64,000 bases of DNA from Pilasporangium apinafurcum (taxonomy: Eukaryota > Oomycota > Peronosporomycetes > Pythiales > Pythiaceae), in the NCBI GenBank assembly GCA_001600495.1, contig BCKE01000018.1, forward strand, positions 468,339 through 532,338, written 5' to 3'. The stretch's first letter is position 1. Each line of letters begins with the position of its first letter. This document shows positions 46,096 to 58,145 of the stretch, one piece after another. The notes under the pieces were generated by a model. That model had not been told where the DNA came from. It saw only the letters and a program-made list of their open reading frames with translations, and searched no databases. A program made the position numbers and the translations under genes.

Positions 46096-47435
46096 ATGGC
46101 GGAGCACTTGAAGGTCGCGCAGACAGCACTGCAGGAAAGCCACGCCACCGCCTCCGATGCGCAGCAGAGTCTGCTACGTGTGCCATACAAATCGCTTCGA
46201 GATCCCACAGCTACCTTACGAGTAAACAAATGGGACGCATTTATCCTGGATTCTGAGATTATGGGGCTACTGAAAGCGCCGATGAAGAGTATGTTCAGCC
46301 TCTTTGAACCAGGCATGATGGAACGTGTGAAGCCAGAGATCGATGCATTACTGGGTGCAATGCTGTTCATTTTCACCACAGGCATGCGGAGGGTGCGTTT
46401 TTTTTTGCTTTTTAACTGTGCTTTTGCTGTTTGGATGAAAGTGCTGATGTGTTTTTCTGCATTACAGCCTACACCTGGTATGAAGCTTGAAAATGTGCAA
46501 TATGCACCGCAAGGACTCACTCGGGGCCGCATTGTCGCGTTGTTCGTATTGTCGGTGGCGGGACCATATGCATGGAAGCGACTATTTCGATACTTGTCCT
46601 CTCCCCGATGGAGTGCTACTGCTAGCAACGACATCACCGACAATAGCGAAGAGCGACGATCGCGCTTCATTTGGCTGATGAAGAAGATTGAAACTGTTGT
46701 GATCACGTGCCAATTTGCGAATCTGCTTCTCTTTCTTCGAAAAGGAACGTATCGATCGCTTCCGGAGCGATGTCTCGGCATGAAGATGGTTTGTGTCTGA
46801 AAATTATTATTCTGCATCTAAGCAAATAGGCTCTAAATACTTTATGTCGAACAGGAAAGTATCACACCGTCAACATCCCCTCGATCAATCAATTTTGAAT
46901 ACATGACCCGGCAGCTTCTTTTGGACGGTTTAATGGTACGTTTATTGCGTGTAGACGGTTGATATGTTGAATATCGCTGGCGTGTCTGATGAGACGACTG
47001 TTAAATTGTGTCGTTGCTGATAGGAATTTGGTAATTTTATGCTTCCATTCCTGACATGGAGTCGTCTAAAAACGACGACTGCTTTTCAAAACTCCATTGA
47101 TGGAGCCAATCGAACTTCGTATTGCTCATTATGCGGGATTGAACCGCCACAGGTGAGACGTAATGTTTTTTTTCGACGAAAACTTGTTTCTCAGGGTGCT
47201 TATTAATATGATGTTTGAATGGGCCTGCAGACCCCATATATCACGTCTTGCAAGCATGTGTACTGCTATTATTGCTTGCAAACTGCGGTTGCAGCAGAGG
47301 AGGATTTCGCGTGAGTATTAAATATGCTAACTGGTTGGGATATCGGGTGAACTCACTGTCGCACTTTTCCTTTTTTTATGCAGATGTGTCGTTTGTGGAG
47401 TCAAGTTTGATTCCTCGCAGAGACTTCGCGTTTAG
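46096..47435 (+). CDS. PEX2: Peroxin-2 (RING-finger E3 of the peroxisomal import machinery)
   Basis: Six exons (46096-46392, 46468-46788, 46855-46935, 47024-47152, 47231-47310, 47384-47435), 319 residues, phases exact. The family entry RVNKWDAFILDSEIMGLLKA is clear. Helical membrane segments follow (IDALLGAMLFIF, IVALFVLSVAGPYAW). The C-terminal RING reads CSLCGIEPPQTPYITSCKHV, YCYYCLQTA and CVVCGVKF, completing the C3HC4 set only when the last three exons are joined. PEX2 works with PEX10 and PEX12 as the ubiquitin-ligase channel that recycles PEX5 from peroxisomes. The RING is split across three exons, so unspliced reading would miss the domain. Confidence 0.93.
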
Positions 47436-47646
47436 AACAAATAGAAACACAGTAATCATCAAGAATATCCCTCAATCCTTCCTTAACAATCACATTCCAC
47501 TTGGCCAATTTCAATACCGAGAATGTGATGCGAGTTTTGCATTCATCCAATCCAAGCGCAGATAAAAATATAATCAAGCGCCAATTAGTCTTTGAAGATA
47601 CTATACAATGGAGTGTATACGCACAGTATTTTCTTTGAAAAAGGGT

Positions 47647-47662
47647 GGTGTTAAAAAACACC
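47647..47662 (-). terminator. Histone H3 mRNA 3' stem-loop
   Basis: On the minus strand, about 80 bases after the H3 stop codon, GGTGTTTTTTAACACC forms a 6-bp stem with a 4-base loop and is followed by ACCC, then a purine-rich CAAAGAAA. Size, loop and flanks fit the replication-dependent histone stem-loop (SLBP site) and downstream element. The H4 gene has the identical element. The rest of 47,436-47,743 shows no gene. Confidence 0.85.
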
Positions 47663-47743
47663 AAGAGAAAAAAGAAGTTGGCTTTCACAAGTCAACTAAG
47701 GAAAGGAGTGAACCTATCACTCATTTGCCGCCTAAGCAGCAAT

Positions 47744-48954
<1,211 letters not shown>

Positions 48955-49065
48955 ATTGTCGATTGACGATCGCGCATGCATGTGTTCGATTCTTTTTGAT
49001 TGCTTCCTCCACACTGTGATCTCAATGCTTCGCATGTAAGGGAAGGAAAGCGTCTCTAATTTCCT

Positions 49066-49081
49066 GGTGTTTTTTAACACC
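49066..49081 (+). terminator. Histone H4 mRNA 3' stem-loop
   Basis: GGTGTTTTTTAACACC followed by ACCC and then CCAAAGAAAT, 112 bases after the H4 stop. It is identical over the 16-base hairpin and flanks to the element 3' of H3, although the two genes point in opposite directions. Confidence 0.85.
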
Positions 49082-49767
49082 ACCCTTTTTCCAAAGAAAT
49101 TTGATCCTCATAGCGGAATGATGGTTATTTGACGAAGATATAGTTATCATGTGTCATCAAATTGCATGCAACCGTGAAGCGTTATCGTTTCAGCCATCAT
49201 TTGAGTAATTAGCGATTGATACGTTAGCGAATTCTATTTTCATCCATGATTAATCGTTGTGATAATGATGTATGTGCACTTGGCTGGATGCAGCACAAGT
49301 AACATATAAACCGGATTTTCTATTATTAATGGAAGAAAGCGCGGTTGCATGTAAAGTGCTGTCATTCTTGGTACTCCAATGGGTTCTGCTGCCAAGAACG
49401 CAGCCGACTCTTCTTTTTCTTCATGTTCAATAACTATGACTAAAATGTGAAGAGCGAAAAATTCCTTTATATAATGCGAGGAAAAGAATCTCGCATTTGA
49501 TGGCAGAGATATCCATATGCACATTATCACACACTGCCATCATCTCACATCTCGATGCTGCAATAAGCAATGAGGACGAAGGAATGTCACTCAAGTGAGT
49601 TATACCTTGCTCTATCATGACTACCTGGTAGTCTGTTTGTGGTCAATTCACTGATGAATTGTGATTGATTTTGGCGGGAAGTTCTTGATCTTATCACTTG
49701 CGCGTGCGTGCAGCAGGAACATACACGTGAAGAAGAGAGAGAAGTGCAAGACCAACTAGCGCACAGG
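49082..49767. other. Intergenic, H4 to RPA70
   Basis: No gene recognised. Small frames on both strands lack motifs or splice context. The last ~100 bases are presumably the RPA70 leader. Confidence 0.4.
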
Positions 49768-51997
49768 ATGGTGAATTTAACCCCCAATGCCGTTTCTATG
49801 CTGTATAACAAGCAAGCACCCGATGGGTTTGAACCATGGCTACAGGTACGCGAGTGCGTCATTTTCTTCATCTTAGCTCATCTCGTCTTGGCAGTAAACT
49901 CAAACCCAATTGGGTGGTGACGATTGTGGTATACAGGTGATTGACACAAAGAAGATCAAACCTGCAAGCGGTACAGGTGGTGATCGCTATCGGTAAATAC
50001 ACTACTAGCAATGTTTATTGCGTCAGCTGCTGTGCTAACTTTGACGATTGGCAATGACAGGATTGTGCTTTCGGATGGAACAGCATACATCAGCGGCATG
50101 TTAGCGACACAATTGGCATCTGTACGTTGCGTGTTGCTTGCTTACTTTATGTAAAGAGACGATAGCGTAAGTCGTCAAACATTTGCGAATGCATAACCAC
50201 TTGTTGTTTGTGATAGCTCATGGATACCGATAGTCTCAAGATGAACTACGTGGTCCAATTGAAGGATTACATTGGCAACGACGTGCAAGGGCGAAGGTAC
50301 ATAGAAAATCACCTCCTTTCAGTGTGTTCTGTACAACCTTTGAACATTAAAGCTAACCTGTTGTGATATCCTGTTTAATTAGAATTCTCATTGTGTTAAA
50401 CATTGGTGATATCGTCCCTGCATTTGAGCGCATTGGATCCCCACAGAACATTGAAGGCTCGAAGGGCGTTTCTGTTCCAGCACCCATCTCGACTGCTCCC
50501 CCTGCAGCAATGAATGCTCGATCTGTACAACCACCCGCTCAGCCGACGTACCAGCAGAGCTACAACGCACCTGCGGCTCCATCGCCTTCCTACCAGGCGC
50601 CATCGTACGCTCCACCACCTCAGCAGTCAAATAACAGCATCATGTACAATCGTGGTCCAGTAGTCCGTCAAGACCCCAATGTTCGTTTGTCTGATATTCA
50701 GAGCCTAAATCCTTATGCAGGCGGTCGATGGACCATCAAGGCACGTATCACAAACCGAGCTCCGATCAAGAACTGGACTAATGCGCGCGGACAAGGCAAA
50801 CTCTTCAGTTGTGATCTTCTGGACTCGAAAGGTGGCGAAATCCGTGCGACGATGTTCAACGATGCCGTCGACAAATTTTACGAACTGTTGCGGCCTGGTA
50901 GTGTTTTCTACTTCTCTGGAGGGAAGATTAAGATGGCGAACCGTAAATTTTCGTCCGTGAACAATGATTATGAAGTCACGTTCGACCAGCACTCCGAAAT
51001 CACGCCCGCTCCAGAGGACAATCAGATTCAGCAGATGAACTACAGTTTCAAGAAAATCGCGCTTATTGAGACGCTTCCTGCTGATTCGAACGTGGATGTG
51101 ATCGGTGTCGTACGTAACGTTGGACCCGTGAACGAAATCCTCTCAAAAGCCGGCAAGCAATTGTTTAAGCGTGACATATCGCTTGTGGACGATTCGAATG
51201 CAGAAATCAAGTGCACCATGTGGAATGAGCGGGCTCAAGAGGATTGCTCTAGCTGGACTAACAACGTCGTAGCGATCAAAGGTTGTCGTGTGAGCGAGTA
51301 CAACGGTCGATCCATTGGCACGCTGTCTAGCTCGAGCTTTGCCGTGAACCCTGCTATCCCTGAGGCGGGTCATTTGCTCAATTGGTTCAACACTGGTGGC
51401 AGTGCGACGCAGGTAAAGTCTCTCAGTAGTAGCGCGGGTGGCTTTGGTGGTGGCTCGTTAGGCTCGTTCTCGGAGCGGTCCGTGATCAGCGACATCAAGG
51501 CAAAGCAATTGGGCTTTGGTCAGAAACCGGATTACATTACGGTCAAAGGAACAGTCAATTTCATCAAGCACGATTCGAATATATACTACCAAGCGTGCAT
51601 AAAGTGTCAGAAGAAGGTGACAGCTGACGTGGCGCAGAACTACACGTGCGAGAAATGCCAGACATCCTACAAGACATGCGAGAACCGATACACTTTGTCT
51701 GTGGTCGTGTTGGACCACACGGGCAGTACGTGGACGACGTGTTTTAACGATCAAGGCAAGGTCATTCTTAACGGCCGAACAGCGGGTGAAATCGCAGAGC
51801 TGCGCGAGACCAATACGGCGCTTTTTGAAGCGGCGTTCAAGGAAGGGCTTTTCAAGCAGTACGTCTTCCGTCTGCGCGTCAAGGCGGAGAACGTTCAAGA
51901 AGAGTTGCGCGTCAAGGCTGGTGTGGTCACTCTGGAGCCAATCAACTATGTCCAGGAGTCAAAAGATTTGCTTCAAGCCATCGCGCAGTACAATTAA
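49768..51997 (+). CDS. RPA1: Replication protein A 70-kDa subunit
   Basis: Five exons (49768-49845, 49937-49992, 50061-50121, 50217-50296, 50383-51997), 629 residues, phases exact. The N-terminal OB fold (DBD-F) is spread over the short exons and ends VLNIGDIVPAFERIG. A Pro/Gln-rich linker follows. DBD-A begins LSDIQSLNPYAGGRWTIKAR and carries NRAPIKNWTNARGQGKLFSC. DBD-B includes DVIGVVRNVGPVNEI. DBD-C holds the zinc ribbon YYQACIKCQKKVTADVAQ with CEKCQTSYKTC (C-x2-C...C-x2-C). RPA70 is the main single-strand-DNA binder in replication, repair and checkpoint signalling. The large last exon starts right after the DBD-F region. It neighbours the histone pair, another S-phase module, though I see no shared promoter. 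Confidence 0.96.
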
Positions 51998-52084
51998 CTG
52001 CATGGATACGTGAAAGTAAACGTTTTTCTCTAGTTGCGAAATTTTCAAAATATATTTTTGATTCTTTTTGTTATGATACTTTCA

Positions 52085-54245
52085 TTATGGCGAGATTGCC
52101 TTGTTCTTCTTGTTTAGTTTTGGTCGTAGTCGTCCATAACGTATGTTATTATGATCTGATTGAGAAATTTGTCGCTCTAATTCTCGTCGTTGGATGATGA
52201 AGAACGGGACGTTTTCCTGTACGAACGGATCAGACGCGAAAATTCCTGCCTCTGGTACGATATGAGTCGTGGCTTTCCCAAATACTGTGCGGAAAGGACC
52301 GGCAACCCACTTCAGTTTATTTTTCTATGAACACACGACATCAAATATAGGGATACTTTTAGAGAATTCGATCAACGTCAGTTCCTTTAGTCACAACCAT
52401 CCTACTTGCCTGATTCTCCAGGGTTTCTCGCTCGCTGGCACTTACGTATGGAGCGTCATTCACGACCGAGTAATAGCTGGTCTTGCGTCCATTGGATTGC
52501 TCAGCCTCCTTCATCCGATTGAACTTGTGAATACCACAGTAGGGCTTTTCAAGTTCATTCTTCTGCGGGACGCGGACGCGGCGCTGAGGCGGCTGTGCTC
52601 GTACATTACTCATTTGATGCTACTCACAGGGCACAACTTTTGTCAGAAACCCACAATAGACAACAAGTCTTGGAAACCATAAAGTAGCATCTTACCTCTG
52701 TCGCTTGGTTGCATGCCACAGAAGAATGCTCCAGTGTTTCTGGATGTAGCTCTTTTGCTGATCGAGAGCCACTAGTAGAGCGATGACTTCGATTCGCTGC
52801 GACATTGTTATCAGTATCTATTCCTTCCCAATGGCTAACGCCGATGTCCGCTGCTTCTTTTGGACGGATGGTAGCTGAAGGGTAAGCAGACCGCGAGGTG
52901 TTGATCGTACGAATTGGCGCCGTGACTTTAGATGCAGATCGCTGTGGACCAGCAGACACTGGTCGAATACGTTTGGGTGATGTCCGTCCAGCCATCATCA
53001 TTGGCGGCTGGTTGTTGACATTGTTATTACTACTATTACTACTGACACTGCTGCGCTGCCGGGTCTGGTGTTTGGGAAGTCCGATTGTTTTAGTTTGCGC
53101 TAAGTTCAGTCGGTCTTTCAGTCGTGCAGATCCGCTGATGGCTGAGACGTAGCTGCGGTCGATATGCGCGTGGATCTTGAGCAACTCATACTTGGTCACC
53201 ACGAAGTTTGTCAGCAATTGGAGAGTCTCTGGATATTCTTTCACCACACCAAAGTGGGTACCAATGCAATTGCCGAACTCGATTAACATGGGCCCACGAG
53301 CGCTATCCATCAAGACTTTGTATTTGTTGTTACCCGTGCTAACGATCTCTTCGTCCAGATCCCACTGACTCTGACAGTTGACCACCACTTCTCTCTGCAT
53401 GAAATTCGTGAAAAGTTCATGATGAATGCACTCCAACCGCCAACAGCACTTGGTTTCGCCTCGTTTTGCTAGACACAATGGTTGACTGAGACTCACGCGT
53501 GTGTATTTGATACCAGCACGTGCTGAATTGGGTCTGGCGCCATAATCTTTAGCTCGATCACTTGAGTGCAGCACGAACCCTGTGTTACCTGTAGGCACCC
53601 ACATACTCTCTTCACTGTCGAACGTGAAGAAATCTCCCGTCTTGGTGTCTAGCACCACCTCATTTTTGTTAGGAAATGGTGTATTGGAGTGAGACGAAGT
53701 GGTCGGAGCTGGAATAGCGTGGATATCGTCGATCAAACTACCTTTGCCACCGTTGTTGAGTATGCGGTAGTATTCACCTGCTGTGGAGCAAACGAATGCC
53801 ACAAAACTGGCACCAATCCCACTGCCGAAGAAACATTTGCCGGTCATCATGCACATTTTTGTCAGCAATGCGAGTTTCCGCATGGCTGGAGACCACGGCA
53901 GTGCGTGATTGGCGTCACCATCGACAAACACAAAATCGAGACGGTCAAAGTTAGTGATCATGAGTGGATCTGCGAATTCTGAGTGCATTTCAAAAAGAAA
54001 GTCGTCCAGCTCGGATCTGTGCTTTTCCTATGTTTTGCATGTCAAAGAATGAATTGGGTATGTGCAGATGGTATCGAGAGATCTGGAGAATGCAGAACTG
54101 ACGTACATACCACAATTTCTATGTGCGTGACTTCCTGCTTTTCCAGTTGTCCGATAATCTTGATGACATGCTGTCGAAAATTACTAAATCTCTCTCGTCC
54201 ACGCTTGCTGGAACTTGGGTAGCCATCTACCAGTAGCACGCGCAT
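52085..54245 (-). CDS. Conserved protein with a glutamine-amidotransferase-like N-terminal domain
   Basis: Four exons; the first from ATG 54245 ends HIEIV (donor GTATGT), the second resumes HRSELDDFLFEMHSEFADP at about 54,021. The third begins about 52,624 and ends NDAPY. The last (about 52,327 to 52,085) continues KNKLKWVAGPFRTVFGKATT and ends KLNKKNKAISP. About 600 residues. The first 130 (MRVLLVDGY, DFVFVDGDANHALPWSPAM, MTGKCFFGSGIGASFVAFVC) resemble a class I amidotransferase fold, but where active enzymes have a G-x-C-x-G elbow this one has GSGIGAS, so it looks catalytically dead. The centre is a compact domain of unknown type; then a Ser/Asn-rich low-complexity region. I do not know the family; a cytoskeletal or flagellar role is possible but unsupported. 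Confidence 0.65.
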
Positions 54246-54409
54246 GGTCAGCGATTGCCACTACGAGGCAGTCAGCTGCCTATATTTTGATAAAAAGAGT
54301 GCGCTCAAAAACTGCACCAGAAATAGCCGGCGTGATACTCAGAAATACTCATAAAGTGCTCCGACTGTCCTATTCACTGAAGATTAGATGACCGCTTATC
54401 AATCAAGCT

Positions 54410-56426
54410 ATGACGCAAGACAATATTGACAAACCTACTTGCGAAACACAATCATATCCAGAATGGCCCTGTGGACTTGGAGACCCATATGTGGTAGCAC
54501 CTGACCCAAAACAGACAAATAAGCAGACACAACAGGATCGTCAAGAGGTAATCGCCCAATTCCGAGCGCGGCGTTCCGTTGGCAAAGCTTCAACCACACC
54601 CAAACGATCGCAATTACGAGAGTATGAAGCAACCAAATTTTCTCCGGTGAGTCCCAAGGCACTCCTCATTACCCCAAAGCTCTTCAAAGACTAACGATGT
54701 CTGCTCTATGGATTCCAGCGGTATTGTAGCTTTCAAACACATTGTCGACATGCTCTGGCGATGAAGCAATGCTACAATTGTATCAAGTACATACATATAT
54801 ACATTTTCACGTGAACTTGCAGTTTTGCTTCGAATGATAGTATCGCTGCTTACACACTAAATCCGTTATATTTTGATCGGATAGGTTTGATGAGAAGAAA
54901 GTGGGGTACTACTGCGACGCGTGCTTCGAAGCGCACCATCCACCGTATCGAATGCCTCACTCATGGATACCTATTGAGGGTTAGACACTGCATTCTGTGG
55001 ACTAAATCGTTGGTCCATTCAAAATCTTCATAGTTCTTTCATTTGTTTATGTGCAGAGAACATCAACCAGGAGCAAGAATGGGTAGTGCATGTCACCAGG
55101 TGGGTGGAAATCATACGCTTCTCGTTTATAGCATTGGCAGTAGAGTCAGACTCACCAACGCACTACACATTTTGTAGTCATAAGCTTCAGCAGGACGCCT
55201 CGGAGCTCAAACTGTTGCTGGATGAAACCCATCAATTTTTGCTTAAGCAGTCCAATTCGTCTTTGAGCGAGGCTAGAAGTCGACTATTAAATGTGCCCAG
55301 AACTTCCGTAGGAGGGATAGACTTTAAACAGGCATTCGCAAGTATCTCAACGATTCAAGGTACATTGCACGAACTTTTGGCACAAGTGCAGATCGAATTG
55401 GCGCAAAAACCACCGCTGACACGAGAAGAAGCGCTCATCAAGATCCAAACTATGTGGAAGCTACGTAAGGCACGGAAGCAATTGAAGGCGTTAGTGCGGA
55501 CGGTGTACGAGAGCTTCCAAGACCCAGCGACTGGTGAGACGTATTACTACAACACCCAGACCAAAACCACGCAATGGACGAAACCCAAAGCGCTTGGCAG
55601 CGAAGAATTATTGGTGGAAAACCCCACCATGACCAAGAAAGTGACAAAAAAAGCGATCAATTTATCCCCTAATGATGCAGCACGGAGTATTCAAGGCATG
55701 GTGCGCTGTCATGAAGCACGAAAGCTCATGCGCAAGTATATTTCATCTGTCTACGAGAAGATTTGGGACAGCACAACGGAGCGGTTTTACTATCACAACA
55801 CGCAGACCAAGCAGGTGAAATGGGAGAAACCACGTTGGGTGAATGACGAAGACTTGTGTACACCCAGATCGCATCTTGAACGACTAGAACAAGAGAAAGC
55901 AGACGAGAAAGCGCGTAAGTTGCAGGAACTGGCACGTACTTTGACGGACGAACAGGCTGCAATCTTGGTGCAGCGCGCATACCGTCGAAAAAGTGGATTC
56001 CAGGCGCTGTTACGTCTCTGTCGAGTCGTTTATGAACGGATTTACGATCCTGTTCAAGGTGCCTACTATTATCACAATACTCGTACAAAAGAGACGACGT
56101 GGGAAAAGCCTCTGCTATTACGCGGTGGCAAAGAAGACGTCTTCACACCACGCACTCGAGAGAAACAGCTCCAGAAGCTCCTTGCTCAGACTCACAAGCC
56201 TCGCAAGCAGTGGACGCAGGAGGAAGCAGCGGTGCGGTTGCAAGGACTCTTTCGTGCAAGGAAAGCCAAGGTAGAATTGGACACCCGACTGGCGCAAGTG
56301 TACAAGAAGGTGAAGGATCCGTCGTCCGATCAGTTCTATTACTTCAATGAAAAAACTGGAGCTGTCAGTTGGGAACCACCAGCGTTACTACTCAGATCCA
56401 ACGTTCAGGTAGCGATGTATGAGTAA
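54410..56426 (+). CDS. B-box-like zinc finger with four IQ/WW repeats
   Basis: Five exons (54410-54646, 54719-54786, 54885-54979, 55057-55099, 55178-56426), 563 residues, phases exact. Joining exons 2-3 gives a Cys/His cluster (CSFQTHCRHALAMKQCYNCI then YYCDACFEAHHPPYRMPH) that resembles a B-box zinc finger. A short coiled coil leads into four copies of an IQ motif (such as ALIKIQTMWKLRKARKQLKA, AAILVQRAYRRKSGFQALLR) each followed by a WW domain: DPATGET-YYYNTQTKTTQWTKP, STTERFYYHNTQTKQVKWEK, PVQGAYYYHNTRTKETTWEK and PSSDQFYYFNEKTGAVSWEP. IQ motifs bind calmodulin-like chains and WW domains bind Pro-rich peptides, so a calcium-responsive scaffold is inferred. The regular pairing points to internal tandem duplication. 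No precise ortholog recognised. Confidence 0.8.
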
Positions 56427-56532
56427 AAATAAGTCACGAGCCAACAGCTTGTTTCCTGAGATTTGGTTTGAAAGGTCAGTGAAAAGCATTCCATTTTCTG
56501 ACGATATCTACTGCGTGACTATTGACCAACTC

Positions 56533-57219
56533 ATGCCACCGGTGCGATTGTTGCTGCTTCTCTTACTTCACGCAGCATTACACGAACAGACGTTGCTTCC
56601 TGTAGCAGCACTGGATGGACCAGATGAAGCATATATAGATTATCGGAACTACCTCGATGATTCTGACAGCCAGCTTGAAGCGACCGCCTGTGAACTGGAT
56701 GAAATTGAGCTCGCCTCTGATGGAACAATTAAAAGAAAGACACTGAAAATGGGTGAGCGAGTCGCATCTGATGCAGTGCTGAATGGTACACTGGAAGAAG
56801 ACGAATACCGTTTCTATCATCTCTGCATCGTCCGTCATGATCATGAGCACCAGATCAACATCCAACTCCAGAGTCTAAGTGGTGATGCGAATCTCTACCT
56901 CTCCAGTGAGCACCGATACCCACGCAAGGGCCATGCAACGTGGATCTCGCAGCATCCTGGTAACGATTTCGTCAAACTATACACGTATTTGGACGGTTTT
57001 CCACGCAAACATGAGGCACAGAATCACTCGATTCCGTTGCATGTCGGTGTCGTTGGGGTTAGCTCGAGCTCAGCGACATACAACCTCTCAATTTCAGTTA
57101 TTGACATAGCGACCACCAGCGACATTCAGTCAAGAGAGAAGTTTTACACACAGCAGCATATTCATGATCGCAGTGTCCAGCGAGAGCAACGGCGGCGATT
57201 ACGTTCGCCGGATCTATAG
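56533..57219 (+). CDS. Secreted or ER-lumen protein of unknown function
   Basis: 228 residues from ATG 56533, intronless. The N-terminus PPVRLLLLLLLHAALHEQTL is a strong signal peptide (hydrophobic Leu run after a single Arg), likely cut near VAALDGPDE. The body is a beta-rich domain (EDEYRFYHLCIVRHDHEHQI, NIQLQSLSGDANLYLSSEHR, ATYNLSISVIDIAT) with a shape like bacterial pre-peptidase C-terminal/jelly-roll domains; that comparison is weak. A single long stretch of Arg/Gln ends the chain (REQRRRLRSPDL), no KDEL. Two or three N-glycosylation sequons occur (NGT, NHS, NLS). The frame is open upstream to 56419, but the signal peptide marks 56533 as the start. Not an RxLR effector. Confidence 0.65.
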   Translation: MPPVRLLLLLLLHAALHEQTLLPVAALDGPDEAYIDYRNYLDDSDSQLEATACELDEIELASDGTIKRKTLKMGERVASDAVLNGTLEEDEYRFYHLCIVRHDHEHQINIQLQSLSGDANLYLSSEHRYPRKGHATWISQHPGNDFVKLYTYLDGFPRKHEAQNHSIPLHVGVVGVSSSSATYNLSISVIDIATTSDIQSREKFYTQQHIHDRSVQREQRRRLRSPDL

Positions 57220-57395
57220 GATGGTGATCTGAAACCACACTAATTAAAGTAATGTAGTATTTGCCATTAAAATTATCTAAAATACTACGTTTTGTATCTA
57301 ATCTGTGCATATTTACAGTAGTTTGGGTGTGGTTTTAGTGAATCGCATTGGGCCACATGAAGAACCGTGCAACAAGAAGGTGAGGTATCGAGAAG

Positions 57396-58098
57396 ATGGC
57401 GTCGCTATTGCTGACACAGTTGACAACGAAAGTTGAAGTGGACGACGCAATTCGCTTAACAAAGGATAAAGTGGTGGCGCTACGCTTCGGTAGAGCTACA
57501 GACATCGTGTGCATGCAACAAGACGACATCGTACGTGCATTGATTATGAAAATTTGCTGTGGATTTGACCCGGATTATCATTAATGCTGAAAGCTCGTCT
57601 TTCTCTGGCTTGCAGTTGGCCAAGTGCGAACGAGAACTTTCCAAGATGGCGCAGATTTACCTCGTAGAGGCCGAAACAATACCGATCTATTGCCAGTACT
57701 TTGATATCACACTCATTCCAGCCACAATCTTCTTCTTCAATGGGCAGCACATGAAGGTCGACTATGGGTAAGTGCCAGTCCATTCTCACTCATAATCAAA
57801 ATACTTCATGTGATGTAGCAATTCTTGCTGTTCACGTACTCATGTAGAACGCCCGATCATTCAAAGTTCATTGGTGCTTTTCGAACGCGACAAGACTTTA
57901 TCGATCTCGTAGAGGTATATCCTCAATTAATTTCCATTTTTTATAGTATGTCTGGGTAACCTAATGTTGTATATGCATATGGCATGTGTTTCAATGCAGG
58001 TAATCTATCGTGGCGCCAAACGTGGCAAAGTCATAGTGAATTGTCCGATCGACAAGTCAAGAATTCCGCAATATGATCTTATCTACAAGGATATATAG
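57396..58098 (+). CDS. TXNL4B: TXNL4B/DLP, Dim1-family spliceosomal thioredoxin-like protein
   Basis: Four exons (57396-57530, 57616-57767, about 57848-57914, about 58001-58098), about 149 residues, the family's length. Blocks: [97 protein letters not shown] and YDLIYKDI. The thioredoxin fold lacks the redox CxxC. Residues such as VCMQQDD and the MASLLL... start separate it from the U5-snRNP protein Dim1/TXNL4A and place it with TXNL4B, which binds PRPF6 and acts in splicing and the cell cycle. With SmE and UBL5, it is the third splicing gene in this window. Confidence 0.92.
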
Positions 58099-58145
58099 TA
58101 ATTATATTATTCACCTCAAAAACGTTTTCCTAGACTTTTTTCTTC

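Noticed and set aside
46074-46817. 247-codon minus-strand open frame over PEX2
   Set aside because: Antisense to the first two PEX2 exons and the intron; no family, low-complexity Arg/Ser composition.
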